DNA from: Trifolium pratense
Lineage: Eukaryota > Streptophyta > Magnoliopsida > Fabales > Fabaceae
Length of the DNA stretch: 64,000 nucleotides
NCBI RefSeq assembly: GCF_020283565.1
Contig: NC_060062.1
Location: forward strand, 58,178,439 to 58,242,438
Direction of reading: 5' to 3'
Shown: positions 11,583-23,445 of the stretch, piece after piece
Numbering within the stretch: the stretch's first letter is position 1
Layout of the letters: each line of letters opens with the position of its first letter
Position numbers and translations under genes: made by a program
The notes under the pieces: generated by a model
What the model was told of the DNA's origin: nothing
Seen by the model: only the letters and a program-made list of their open reading frames with translations
The model's database searches: none

Positions 11583-12606
11583 GACTTTGCCAACATTTTA
11601 ATCATATTGTTTCTTGCTTTCCAAATTGAAGAGACAAAAGCGAAACCAAATAACTCCAATATTATCTCTATCTACACTGTGTTTGCATTATATTATAAAT
11701 AAATATTTTTATTAAAAATGTACAATAGTTTAATAGTGTTATATTTTTTAAAAATTAAAGTCCATATATTAATATATAATAATATAAGTAAAATAAAATA
11801 AATAAATATTATGTAGATATGGGACTAAGGTACTTGTACTCGCACTCATATCCGCTCATTTTTACAGGTAATTACCATCTAATCAAAATCAAACCATGTA
11901 ATAAAAATGAGACGGTTATCGATATCTCTAACTGCATGTAGGGACGAAGGCGGGTGGGAGCTTGTGGGGGCTCTGCCTATACAATATTTAGAGAATTTTT
12001 TTTATATATATGTAGTATATTTTGTCTCATAAGTGTAGTTCAGTTGATAATTAAGGGACATTGCTTGAGAGGTCGGGCTTCCAACCTTAAATGTCACATT
12101 TCTCCAAATTTTAAGTGTGTGGATCTAATTACTAGGCTACTTAACAAACAAAAGCTAATAATATATTTTGAGTGTTGACACTTTGATCAAGTGCACATAT
12201 ATCGATCATTCAATTTTGAGTGTAACAAACTCACTTACATTCTCAATTTTTGGTGAAAATAGGAATAATTTTTCATTAAATCACTATTTATTTTAAATAA
12301 ACTAGATTATTATTTCAAAAAAAAAACTCTGACTATATTATACTGTCAAGTTTATTCTTATATTTAACCACAGATTATCAATTAGATCTTTATATTTTAA
12401 CAACTTATATCAATTTCTCTATTTATCCACTTACTATATATTAATTTAGTCCCTAATATACTTTTTGAATGACTAATATGAATAAAGTTGGACAGAGTCA
12501 ATAATTTTATTCAGATTCTTTATAAAAAAAAAAGTTAATAATCTTAAAGACCTACTTAAAAGCGTCCTATGAACTCATAGACGAAATTAATAGTTTAATC
12601 ATTTTC
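11583..12606. other. AT-rich intergenic DNA
   Basis: No gene was recognised. A segment near 12025-12110 has a tRNA-like word order (TAGTTCAGTTGATAATTAAGG, then GGTCGGGCTTCCAACC) and may be a worn SINE on the plus strand. The remainder is AT-rich. Confidence 0.4.
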
Positions 12607-13339
12607 CACGATTTTTTTTCATAATGTCCCTCTACCCTTAAAAAAACACCAACATGTCCCTCTGCCATGAATAAATTTTGTAGTGTCCTTGTGGGTCTCA
12701 GCGTCTGCGCAGGTGGAGGTATGCCGCCCAAGCCAAGGTTGTCATTGAGTGGACAATGGCGCCCATGGCAAGGTAGCCATCCTTTTTTATATATAATTTT
12801 TTTAATCAAATCGGCAACAGTTTTTAACTGCTGCCTTAAGCCTTAAAAACTGCATTTTACAAATGCCTTTTTTTATTCGTTTTTAATTACAATAGCCTTA
12901 AAATTAGGAGTGCTTAAATTCAAAGCGATCCAAATTAAAGCCACAAATCGATTCGAATTAAAACTGCAAACCGATAAAAAAATTTACTCAAAACCACAAA
13001 AAATCGAATAGTTTTAGATGTCATTTTCAGATTTTTTATTGATTTTACAAAATGTTTCAAGTATAATCGAACTCAGATTCTCACGCTTGGATGAATCCAC
13101 TTGATTCCAATGTCTTGGTTAATTTTTTTTAATAACAATAGACAATAGACAACATTATGTCTTAAAAAAAATGGTTGCCTTGCCATGAGCGCCATTGCCC
13201 ACTCAATGACAACCTTGGCTTGGGCGCCATACCCCCACATGCGCAGACGTTGGGACCCACATGGATATTACAGAAATTTTTCATGGCTAAGGGATATTTT
13301 GGTGTTTTTTTAAGGGTAGAAGGACATTATGAAAAAAAA
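12607..13339. repeat. long inverted repeat, probable non-autonomous DNA transposon
   Basis: Arms of about 175 bp (12607-12785 and 13168-13339) are inverted copies, with about 380 bp of AT-rich DNA between them. Shared segments include CATAATGTCC, CTACCCTTAAAAAAACACC, TGTCATTGAGTGG and CAATGGCGC. The arms are clearly GC-richer than the surroundings. Both arms carry short open frames with nearly the same peptide, which is a consequence of the inverted repeat rather than evidence of two genes. A target duplication could not be fixed, so the superfamily is open. Confidence 0.6.
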
Positions 13340-13399
13340 ATCAATTTTCTACGTCACTTTAAAATGAACAAATCTACATCTACTCCTCAATCTTGTCTC

Positions 13400-13878
13400 T
13401 GTTAGAATCAAATTGATTCATAAACCCTAGAGCTTATCATGTTAATCATTAAGAAAATACTTTAGCCATAAGCGGAAGCGTACCTGAGTTTGAGTTCGCC
13501 ATATGTGATGATCAAAGGTCACGGGTATGTGTGATCTTCCAACCGCAGAATTCCTTATTGGCTCCTGAAACCTCTTCTAATGGGGATGAAGAGAGAACTT
13601 TTTGACTGAGCGCCGCTTTCACGTTATATCTACAGTTGGGGACCATAACCCTTATAAATAACCTTAGGGTTATTTCTTAGTTTTCAATATTCTAATTTGG
13701 CCCCTCATCAAATTAGATATTGACTTATGGTATCTACACAATAAATTACCTTTCATGATATTTATGCTTTTAGCCATAGACTTATTATTAATTATTAATT
13801 AGACCACTGATGCTTTGGCTAATTACATAATAGCCCTAACACATGTAATATTACTATTGTGACCCAAAAATCCTAACA
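13400..13878. mobile_element. solo LTR (479 bp)
   Basis: The unit starts TGTTAGAATC and ends ATCCTAACA, which are inverted termini. It is flanked by GTCTC on both sides (13395-13399 and 13879-13883). No internal retroelement sequence is present, so it is a solo LTR left by LTR-LTR recombination. A TATAAATA word lies near 13652. The orientation is unclear. Confidence 0.75.
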
Positions 13879-13883
13879 GTCTC

Positions 13884-14805
13884 TCTCTCTCTTCCCCTTT
13901 CATTTTTGTCTCTCTCGTTTTCCACTCATCAACTCATCATTCTCGAGTATTTGATGAATGTGAAAGAATAAAATTGAGTGATCTACGAAACTAATAAGTA
14001 TTTTTTTTTGTCTAAAAGTTTAAAAGTATATAGTATTATATATATTCAAAAGTTTTCCACATATATGGGAAGAGCATAGTGCCGCCAAGCTATATATACA
14101 CTACGGCACTACCAACTTATAAAATAAAAGATGCATATACTAATTTGTTGATTGGATGTTGAGTGTTATTAATCTATCATGATTCTAGTTTAAAGATCTA
14201 AATATTCGGTATATTCTAATAAACATTTTACATATTCAATCTATCTAGTTTGTTTGTATTGTTGGGACATGTTGAGTGTTCTTGTTTATTTGTTCTGGTT
14301 ATTTGATATGCTTGAGTGTCTTTGTAAGTGACGTGAATTTAATTACTAACTTATATTTTATTATGTGTAAATAAAATATTTAGAAAATACAAACTGCATT
14401 GACCATGACTTCAAAATTGTCATACATGTCTTAAAGAAAAATAAAAAATTGGATTGAAATTAAAGCTCATATTTTTTAATGTTAGATGCGAATATTCGCA
14501 AAATATAATTTTGGACAAAGTTTCAACGAGACATGTTACTAGTAGCAATAGCACCCTTACTTAGCCAAACAAGACATCTACTCATATCACAAATTGTGTG
14601 TTTTATTTATGTCCGGATTGTGTGAAGTCACAACGATAGTTGGGATGCATGTGATCGTGTATTCGTGTGTAGTTACACTGCATCGAATTTAGAACGTCTC
14701 CAAATTTTCTCTCATTTTTTTATTTTTTTATTTAATGATTGATGATAAATTACAAAGAGTAAAAAAACAATTAAGAATAGAGAGAAGAAAAGTGAACGAA
14801 TAGTT
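13884..14805. other. intergenic DNA
   Basis: A CT-rich stretch follows the solo LTR, then AT-rich spacer. There is no open frame with recognisable domains and no repeat ends I could define. Confidence 0.5.
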
Positions 14806-14810
14806 AAAAA

Positions 14811-16222
14811 TGTTAGATAATAATATTATTAGGGCTTTAAGTATTGGACTTTATATGTTAGTAGTTTAGTAGTCCATTAGGAATTATTATAAATTATTTT
14901 GTAATCCTTATTTTGTTAAGTAATGCTATTATAATATTATTGAAACCCTAGCCGTCACTTTGTGTTTCTCTCTGAACTTTAACATGGTATCTAGAGCTTG
15001 TTTCGATCTGCCTTGAACCACCTGTTTGCTTCCGCTGTCTAGTTCTCAAAAATTTGGGAACGAAATCGTAATCGAGTTGTGGATTTTTGAGTTTGTTGAT
15101 TGTCGTATCAGTAGTTGTCTGCAAATCGTTGGGTTATTCTGTTTTGATTGCCTCTGTTTAATTTGTTAAATTGCATCTCAGTTCTCTTGGTCGAGTCTTT
15201 TGTTGATTATTTGTTTCTAATTGAGCGGTCCGATTTTGTGATACTCGGTCAGTTTTCCACATCACGTGTTTGATATCAATACTATTTTGATAAGGTAGGT
15301 TATGTGTGATCAGTTACACTTTTTGAATTCTATAAGAAATTAGAAAGTCTTGAAAATTTGTTTTGGTGGGAGCATTGATTGGCTTTTCTTGTCCTATTGT
15401 TGCTATTGCCTTCTAGTGCCACCGTAATTAAGATATGGTTTTTGTTTTTCCACGGCAATTTGATGTTTGGTCTATGGTGGTGTTGGTTTGCTTGTGTTTC
15501 GTTTGGTTATGCTTCCTTTAGTTTAGTTTGTTACTCTCTGATTTGGTTTGTTTTGTCATGACTGTTTTTTGTTTGGTTCTGTCCGGTGAGTTAAGATAGT
15601 ACTTACAATCTGTCTGGTGAGCGAAAGCTCACAATCTGTCTGGTGAGGGAATACTCACAATTTGAAATTTGAATCCGGTGAGGGAATACTCACATTGAAT
15701 CCGGTGAGGGAATACTCACATTGAATCCGGTGAGGGAATACTCACAATTTGAAATTTGAATCCGGTGAGGGAATACTCACATTGAATCCGGTGAGGGAAT
15801 ACTCACATTGAATCCGGTGAGGGAATACTCACAATTCGAAGTCTGAAATCTGAAGAAGTTGAATTTGAAGCTATTAGTTAATTTAGTTTATTTTCGGGTT
15901 GATTTGTAACAAGCTCAAAGCTTAGTACGCTTTAGCTTGAGGGGTAGTATTAAAAATAAAATATTTAGTTAGAGTAGTTTGATTTTCGTTTTTTGTTTGA
16001 CAAACTCTCGATGATTATCTGATAATGCATCGTGAGTTTGAGGGGAAGTGTTAGATAATAATATTATTAGGGCTTTAAGTATTGGACTTTATATGTTAGT
16101 AGTTTAGTAGTCCATTAGGAATTATTATAAATTATTTTGTAATCCTTATTTTGTTAAGTAATGCTATTATAATATTATTGAAACCCTAGCCGTCACTTTG
16201 TGTTTATCTCTGAACTTTAACA
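14811..16222 (+). mobile_element. non-autonomous TRIM-like LTR retrotransposon (1412 bp)
   Basis: Two 174-bp LTRs (14811-14984 and 16049-16222) differ by about one base by eye. They begin TGTTAGATAATAA and end CTTTAACA. Directly after the first LTR is a primer binding site TGGTATCTAGAGC, as in copia elements primed by tRNA-iMet. Directly before the second is a polypurine tract GAGGGGAAG. The flanks are AAAAA on both sides, a compatible but low-complexity duplication. The internal 1.06 kb has no gag or pol. It carries the hairpin repeat array at 15583-15836 and a second purine tract near 15940. It must have been mobilised by another element's proteins. Confidence 0.85.
15583..15836 (+). repeat. 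array of nine hairpin-forming repeats in the TRIM
   Basis: Nine copies of a 25-37 bp unit each contain CCGGTGAGGGAATACTCACA or a variant. In each, GTGAG pairs with CTCAC. The second unit reads GTGAGCGAAAGCTCAC, a six-pair stem with a GAAA loop. The first reads GTGAGT...ACTTAC, where the inner pair is T-A and one pair is G-T. Units 3-9 show a higher-order pattern in which every third unit carries an extra AATTTGAAATTTGAAT spacer. Confidence 0.8.
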
Positions 16223-16431
16223 AAAAATATTACAACATGAAAAGAAAAAAAAATCGGAGAAGATTCAAATCCCACTACATCTTATTGATATGCTTAAATT
16301 CAGTGATCCGAGGTCTCATCACGAGCGTTTAGAAATGCATCTGGGTAAAAGAGGATTTGTGGTTTCGTGGAAATGGATCGTTTTTTTTTTTTTTTTTTAA
16401 ATTTCTTTGCATTTTTGTAGTTGTAATAGTT

Positions 16432-17204
16432 GGTGGCTTCTAGGGTGAAGGTTCTATCAAATCCCTCACCGGTGAGGTATTTAAAATATACCAATAGATC
16501 AAACGGATGGTTTAGATTTGTTAAAAATAAAATTGAGAGCATTTACTCATTGTGACATACAATCTTTCCCCGTCATCTTCCTCATTTATGTCCATGCTCT
16601 AACTCAAAATATGCAGAAAATTATAACAAAAATAATGCTTGCAAACATCAAATTTCCAATTATCATGGATTTGGACATTGAAAAATTTCAAAATAAAACA
16701 GTACGCAATCAGGAAAATTGATATGGTGTAAAGGAGATAACCACCAACAATTCAAAGTTATAACAATAGGTGTGATTTTTTTCTCAGAAATCAATAACAA
16801 ATTGATGTTTCAAACACCTTGTAATTGTAATATTCCCAGGTTTTTATCATCAATTTCATCCTCAAATGTATAAATTCAGATTAAAAAAAGAGATTATTAA
16901 AAAGAAATTGTGAAGCACTTAAATGGTGAAATTATTTTAGGGCTCTTGTAGATCTTGGCATGAGAAATTGAAACAAGATATTAGAAGTGAAGATTCAACG
17001 TGATAAATGTAGAGTTTCTCTCTCAAAATCCATTTCATTCTTACTACAAAACACCTTATTTACTGAATTAATGTAGGGTAAGAGAAAGACTTTATCAAGT
17101 GTGGTAATGTCTATTTGTATAACGTACACTTAGATTAATCTAACGGTTAAGTTAAATGGTACACCGGTGAGGGACTTGATAGAGCCCTCACCTTAGAATC
17201 CACC
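16432..17204. mobile_element. Mutator-like MITE (773 bp)
   Basis: The ends are inverted repeats: GGTGGCTTCTAGGGTGAAGG at the left mirrors CCTCACCTTAGAATCCACC at the right. The similarity continues through TCTATCAA and CCCTCACCGGTG, about 45 bp or more. A perfect 9-bp target duplication GTAATAGTT flanks it (16423-16431 and 17205-17213), which is diagnostic for Mutator-like elements. There is no transposase frame. Confidence 0.85.
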
Positions 17205-17629
17205 GTAATAGTTTTTCTTCTTTGTTTTTCCAACTTAAAGTTATAATATTCATAATGTGAGCAATTTTATTTGAATGAAAAATGACTTGGGAACATATAA
17301 AATAGACGTAGACACCCAATTTTTCAAGTTAGACTGTATTTTCTTGTTTGACTTTGGTTTTTGTACACAAACATTTAAGCATAAAATTAAAATAAATAAT
17401 GTGTTCTAGTAACAATCCCCTATTTGATTGTCACAATTCCAATATTGAATTGCACCAACATAATTTATTTATTTTTTGGTCAAAAAAAATATAATGCACC
17501 AACATAATATAATTACCATGTTTAAATTTTTCTAGTCATTTGACATGTTATCCTCCTAAACTTAGACATGTAGCAAATGTTTGGTTTGTGATGATATATA
17601 GTTAACTTTTTTTTGTCTCATATATTAGT

Positions 17630-17740
17630 GATTAGAAATTTCACTTTAAATGTGTGAATTAGTGGAGTGTTCATAATTCGAACCCCGACTTCTATATAAT
17701 ATACGCAATATTCTTACTAACTGAGCTAAACTCATGAAAA
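17630..17740 (-). mobile_element. tRNA-derived SINE
   Basis: On the minus strand an A-box-like TTTAGCTCAGTTAGTAAG is followed about 30 bp later by a B-box-like GGGGTTCGAATT. That is the spacing of a tRNA-derived SINE head. The 3' tail is AT-rich and its end is not defined. Confidence 0.55.
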
Positions 17741-18039
17741 TATATAATAACCTTTACTATATACTTTATGAACCGATGATGTTGTTCAAATATCATCAGA
17801 TAGGGGTAGCAAACAAGAAATAATAGTAACATGGTTTCTTTTTCCACCCTCACATCATTCCTGCGTCTCCTAAATTTATTTATTTTGTCATATTTACTCT
17901 CCCCAAATTTTAAAACATGGATAGCAAAAAAATTAATTTTACATATTCAGATCGTAGAATTTAAGTGTCTTTTATACATTGTTTGAACCCCTCTTATGGC
18001 AAAATGAAATTTCATAATTTTGCACATTCCAATTTTTTT

Positions 18040-18160
18040 TTTTTGAAGAAGTTAAATTAACCTATCCAAATTGACATTAGAGAAAATTGAACCTAGGACC
18101 TTAAGGAGGAGCATACTCTCAGGTCCCAAACCAATATCACCAGATCAACTTAAGTGGGTC
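18040..18160 (-). mobile_element. tRNA-derived SINE
   Basis: On the minus strand TTAAGTTGATCTGGTGATATTGG (A-box part TTGATCTGGTG) precedes TCCTAGGTTCAATTTTC (B box GGTTCAATT). The word GCTCCTCCTTAAGG between them is one I associate with a legume SINE family. The ends are approximate. Confidence 0.55.
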
Positions 18161-19190
18161 GAATTTTAAAATCATGATATGTAAAATTATCTTTTTTTCA
18201 TCCAAATTTTAAAATCCAAAAAAGATAAATTTAGTAAAAGTCCCTGAGCTAATGATTTTCTTTCAACGGCCAAACATCAGTTTATAGTTGAAAGAAAGAC
18301 CTCCTTAATTGCAATTATACCTACCCACCCAACCACTAAAAATAAATGGGCAAAATAAATTTTTCATTCTTAAAAATAAAATAAATTTTAATTTTTGTTT
18401 CTTAAAATAAACATGGGATGTAATTATTTTCTCAAAAATTTCTGCTTCGTTTATGGTCCTTAACGGATATGATTTTAACACATTTTTGACATTTTTTGAA
18501 CATAATACAGATATATAAAAATTTGATATCTTGAACATAAAAGGTTCACAAAATAAATTGGTCATTAGGGACTAACAACAAAACATAAAATTTTGGAAGG
18601 ACGACATCCTAGTTTTATGACTTAAAATCAAAAGAAAAACTTTTAACCCAAAATAGATTAATATCTTTGTATGTCAAGTGTTATTTTAAAAAAATATATA
18701 TATTTAAATTCATGATTTAGATTTCCCAATTTTTAAAACGTATGAATTTTTTCTTATTTCTAACCAATACATTTTGATGTTATTTTTTTTTAGATAAATC
18801 ATATATATATTCTTTATGCACAACTATAAAGACTAATTCATTGAGTTTTATGAGACTCAAATGAATGACAAATTTTGATGTTTAACTCTTTATTTATATG
18901 GCAAAAACAATCAAATTTATTGCAATATATTGTGTAAGTGAATTCTCAATTAATAATATATTTATAATGGACAAAACCTTATTTTTCAACAAATATATTA
19001 TTTTTCATTTTTGAACTCTATTTATATTACGCTTAACTTATTTTAACAGTAAAGATCAACTTATTTTAATAGTGAAGATCAAATTGACCGGCGAAAAATA
19101 GTTGACGGGTCATTGTTTTTGATAACACATTAAATTGAAGTGGTTAATGAGATCTCATAGAACGAACCATTTAAGAAAATTCGAATTCAA

Positions 19191-19654
19191 TCTACTATAT
19201 AAGAAAAGAAGGTACATATGAAATTCCTAATTTGCCCCTTTTTCATTTTTTGACACATAATCAATTCAGGGTTATTTTGTGTCTTTATTAAAAAAAGTTA
19301 GTAGAAAAATGCTAAAAAATTTCTTAGTAGGAATCGAACCCTTAACCTTTTAGTTACACTTCTTATTAGATTTACCACTAAGCCATATGAATTAATTTGT
19401 TATATTTTTGGAACCATCTACTTCTACTATATAAGAAAAGAATGTACATATGAAATTCCTAATTTGCCCCTTTTTCATTTTTTGACACATAATCAATTCA
19501 GGGTTATTTTGTGTCTTTATTAAAAAAAGTTAGTAGAAAAATGCTAAAAAATTTCTTAGTAGGAATCGAACCCTTAACCTTTTAGTTACACTTCTTATTA
19601 GATTTACCACTAAGCCATATGAATTAATTTGTTATATTTTTGGAACCAACATAT
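19191..19654 (+). repeat. tandem duplication of the Helitron 5' end
   Basis: The first 232 bp of the Helitron (from 19191) are repeated almost exactly from 19423. The second copy differs at one base near its start (GAATGTACAT against GAAGGTACAT) and by little else by eye. The second terminus is preceded by T rather than A, so it is a duplicated end rather than a separate insertion in the usual AT target. Confidence 0.8.
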
Positions 19655-20989
19655 AATCAACATGAGTTAAGTTAAAAGAAGAAAGGGGAAGTGTTTATTT
19701 ATTTTTTCTTTTTTATAATAAGAGAGTAAAATTCATTACAAATAAAAGGAGAGATTCAATGAAATTCTTTATTTCAACGTCATAAGTGCATTATACCAAA
19801 TATGACAACAAATGTATGGTTTATTTTTTTTACAATATAGAGGTACATGATGTTGTTTCCATTTATTAATGATATTTTATTTGAGTCCAACCCTTTCTTT
19901 AGTGTAATTTTATCATTTATTGTTTACGTTTTGTTATTTTAGATTCACTCAACTTGATTTATGGACTTCAATCCAATATTTAATTAAGTTAATTTTCAAT
20001 TTGTAGTTCAACTCAATAAATTTAATTAATTTAATACAAGAATATGGTGGGAAAAAACTGAAAAACTCCCGTAAAAAAATGGTGAGACAAAAACAATAAA
20101 AATTGTCAGTTACCTCAAGAGGATTATTCTCTACAGTTGCGCGTGAATGATACATTTAGTTTTAAAAAAACAGTAAAAATTAAATACAAAGTTGAAAATA
20201 GTTGAAAAATAAATGACATTTTTTAGAAGTTTTTTTTTAAAAGACTTTTTGTTTTTGATATAAGGACTAATATTTTTTTTAACAAACCAAAATGAGATAT
20301 ATTAACATAGAAAACCTCTCCAACACAAGATGTACCGAGGTAGACTACAAAAGTTTACAAAGAGTCAGAGAAATAAAACCATAAACAAATCACACAAGAA
20401 AGATATAATAAGAAATATATGACTTTCGTTCTTATGAGATTTTTCTATGCGGAAGAAAATTATTGGAGAAAAAAAGGACTAAAATATTATGTTGCCTATT
20501 TTTTTTTAATAATTTTATGGGTTATATTCAAATTAATACGGGAACCTAATTTTTATGGATATATCTACGGGTCTTATATTTTTACTCATATATTAGTAAA
20601 GTTGTTTATTTTTTTTATAATTTTACGAGTTATAGTCATATATTAATATGGGGACATAATCTTTCGTGTGAATCCTACGGGACCTATGTTTTTCTTTTTT
20701 TTTTAGACTAACAACAAACAATATTCATTTATTCAAGTAAGTAGAGTACGTGTGAATCTGCACTGAATCTGAATCGGAGCAAATCTGCAAATCTGAACAA
20801 AACAAACATTGTACTACAATGGAATTAAACCGGACACCGTACCAACGCGAACTCAAGACAAAAAACCTCTGCACTAAGACGGGATTAAAACAACATCAGA
20901 CAAGAACAACAAAAGAAAACTCAAATGAAACATAAGAATGTGTGAAAAATCACTTATTTAAATAAAAAAAATATATAAAACAATCAAAA

Positions 20990-21029
20990 AGGGGTGATTT
21001 TAGATCAAAATTGATCCAAAATCACCCCT
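20990..21029. repeat. 40-bp hairpin inside the Helitron
   Basis: AGGGGTGATTTT at the left pairs perfectly with AAAATCACCCCT at the right, with an inner GATCAA/TTGATC stem around an AA loop and a single mismatch between them. It is not at an element end. Its origin is unknown; a transcript would fold tightly here. Confidence 0.7.
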
Positions 21030-22994
21030 CTTTAAAAGATGAACAAGAATAAAAAGCAAAAAGTAGGGTTTACTATGTTGTTGTTGTGGGGCGGCTATGA
21101 AAAAGCAAAAAGTGGCATATGTTTTTCCTCTTATTAATAAGATTTCATGTTCTTTAATAACTTATGTAGGACTATATATTTATACTCATCAATTAATAAG
21201 ATAACCTTTTTTTTTATTTGTACGAGACTTATAATTTTAATCATATATTAATAAAGTTGTTTATTTTTTTTATAATTTTACGGGTTATACTAGATCAAAT
21301 ATTAATACAAGGACCTAATTATTTTGTTCATTTTTACGAGCCATATATTTTTTTTTATTAATATATTAATAAGGTTGCTCATTCTTAACATATATTTATA
21401 TTCATGCATTAACAGAAGGATATAATCTTTTGTGTGATTTCTGCGGTGCCTGTGTATTTTTTTTTAACAAACTAAAATGAATTTTATTATTAATAATGAG
21501 TCCTGATTGGCACAAGGTGTGCCAAACAAAACAACAACAGTTTATATCATACACGTACGCAGGGCCTATGTTTTTACTCTTATTAATAAAATTTACAGTT
21601 TTTAACTATTTTTTGTGAACTTATATTTATACTCATATATTAATATACGATAACCTGATCTTCTGTGTGGTTTATGCGGGACCTATGTTTTTTACTCATA
21701 TTAATACGATTAATACGTTTGTCCATTCTTTTATAACATATATGGAACCTATAAAATACTCATATATTAATATGGAAACTTTTTTTTTTTGTGATTTCTA
21801 CGGAGCTTATACTTTTATTTATATATTAATTAAGTTGCCTATTTTGTTTTACAATTTTACGGGTTATACTCATATTTAATACGGTGACCTAATTATTTTG
21901 ATGATTTTTGTGAGACCTATATTTTCACTAACATATTAACAAGGTTACCTATTTTTTAATAATTTTAAAAGGATATATTTATACTCATATATTTAATACA
22001 AGGACCTAATTTTTTGGTGGTTTTTACAAGGTCTATGTTTTTACTAATATATTAATAAGGTAACCTATTTTTCCATAAATTCTACATTATCATTTATATT
22101 CAAATATTAATACGGAGACATAAGGTTTTTTTGTGATAGTTTTACCATTGTTCTTTTTCTATTTTTTTACCAAATATTATTATATCTTTCTATTTTTTTA
22201 ATCTTTTAATCTACTTCCCAATAAATTACTATTTTATGTTATCAAGTGAAGTTTTCAATTTTTTACTATTTTTTTTAGTCCTATATTTATAATTATATAT
22301 TAATACGAGATCCTAATCTTTTGTGTGATTTCTGGGGACCTATGTGTTTTTTTTTGGTACATGTGGACCTATGTGTTTTACTCATATTAATAAATTTGCC
22401 TATTCTTTTATAACATCTGCGAGACCTATATTTAAACTCATATATTAATATGAAAACTTTTTTGTTTGTGTGGTTTCTACGGGACTTATACTTTTAATTA
22501 TATATTAATTAAGTTGTTTGAAACAAAAATAAAATAAAAATTAAGTTGTCTATTTTTTTTTTTACAATTTTTCTGGTTATACTCATATTTAATACGATGA
22601 CCTAATTATTTTGATGACTGTTGCGAGACCTATCCTATATTTTCACTAACATTTTAATATGGTTGCCTATTTTTTAACAATTTTTACGGGACTATATTTA
22701 TACTTATATATTAATACATGAACATAAGTTTTTTTTTTGTGATTTTTCAACACCTATGTTTTTACTAATATATTAATAAGGTAGCCTATTTTTTTTCTTC
22801 ATAATTTCTACATTATCTATATTTATATTCCTAAATTAATACATAGACATAAAGTTTTTTTTGTGATGGTTTTACCATTGTTCTTTTTCTATTTTTTTTT
22901 ACCGAATATTATATCCTTTCATCTTACCAACTGAGAAGCGGCAACGCCGCGACTCCCGTGCGGACGCACGGGTGTCCAGCTAGTTTCTAATGAA

Positions 22995-23445
22995 AACAAT
23001 ACTTTTTTTATAAGCAAAAAATAATTATATAAAAGGAAATACAATGGGTACTTCAACCATTACAATAAGGCTTTAGATACCTTGCATACAATCTAAAACA
23101 TTAGTACACCAATTGCTATATGAATAGCTTAAATGTCTACCACTCCTATTAATAAACCATAACCAAGAAACATATTTGATCCTATCAATCAAAGAGCAAA
23201 GAATGATTGGAACTCCCTTAAATATAATATTATTTCTAATGGGCCAAATACACCAAATAGTTGCGCACCAAACCAGTTGTCTCACCTTTTTAAACTTGCT
23301 AGAATTGAGATGTTTGTCGAATGCTAGAAAGTGAGCCCAGCAAACTTCATGAGTGACTGGTTTAAAGTCAAGCCAATTGTATATATCGTTTCAAGTGTGG
23401 CGCGCCAATGGGCACTCAAAGAAAAGATGATTATGGTTTTCTGAA
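22995..23445 (-). mobile_element. L1-type LINE ORF2 C-terminal fragment
   Basis: Read on the minus strand, frames contain NHLFFECPLARHT, NWLDFKPVTHEVCWAHF, WCATIWCIWPIRNNIIF and NWCTNVLDCMQ. This is the typical zinc-knuckle (zf-RVT) and C-terminal region of plant L1 LINE ORF2. A stop codon follows ARHT where the family usually has Trp. No reverse transcriptase domain is present, so the piece is 5' truncated. A second LINE tail is inserted at its upstream side. Confidence 0.75.

Larger units (their letters stand above)
17214..19190. other. AT-rich intergenic DNA with SINEs
   Basis: No gene was recognised. Two minus-strand SINEs (17630-17740 and 18040-18160) are the only identifiable features. 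Short open frames such as the one at 18305-18565 have no recognisable domain. Confidence 0.5.
19191..22983 (+). mobile_element. non-autonomous Helitron (3.8 kb)
   Basis: The left end starts TCTACTATATAAGAAAAG after an A. The right end has a hairpin CCCGTGC-GGAC-GCACGGG (22955-22972), then TGTCCAG and the terminal CTAG followed by T. This is insertion between A and T with a 3' hairpin and CTAG, the Helitron signature. A second GC hairpin GCGGC-AAC-GCCGC lies at 22938-22950. No Rep/helicase frame exists. The interior is AT-rich, with many diverged copies of a unit containing CATATATTAATA plus an ACGGGACCTAT-type word, and several poly-T-led pieces resembling minus-strand LINE 3' ends (near 20273, 20691, 21457). 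Confidence 0.85.

Noticed and set aside
10775..11960. A single transposon bounded by ACTCGT-rich ends (10775-10930 and 11815-11920)
   Set aside because: The two ends share words in the same orientation rather than inverted, and no target duplication was found, so boundaries could not be supported.
12567..13405. Two separate genes suggested by frames at 12567-12809 (minus) and 13175-13405 (plus) with similar peptides
   Set aside because: The similarity is explained by the DNA inverted repeat; neither frame has a domain or gene context.
15379..15561. 60-codon hydrophobic frame in the TRIM internal region
   Set aside because: T-rich DNA gives Phe/Leu/Val-rich translation. There is no gag or pol similarity, and the element is otherwise non-coding.
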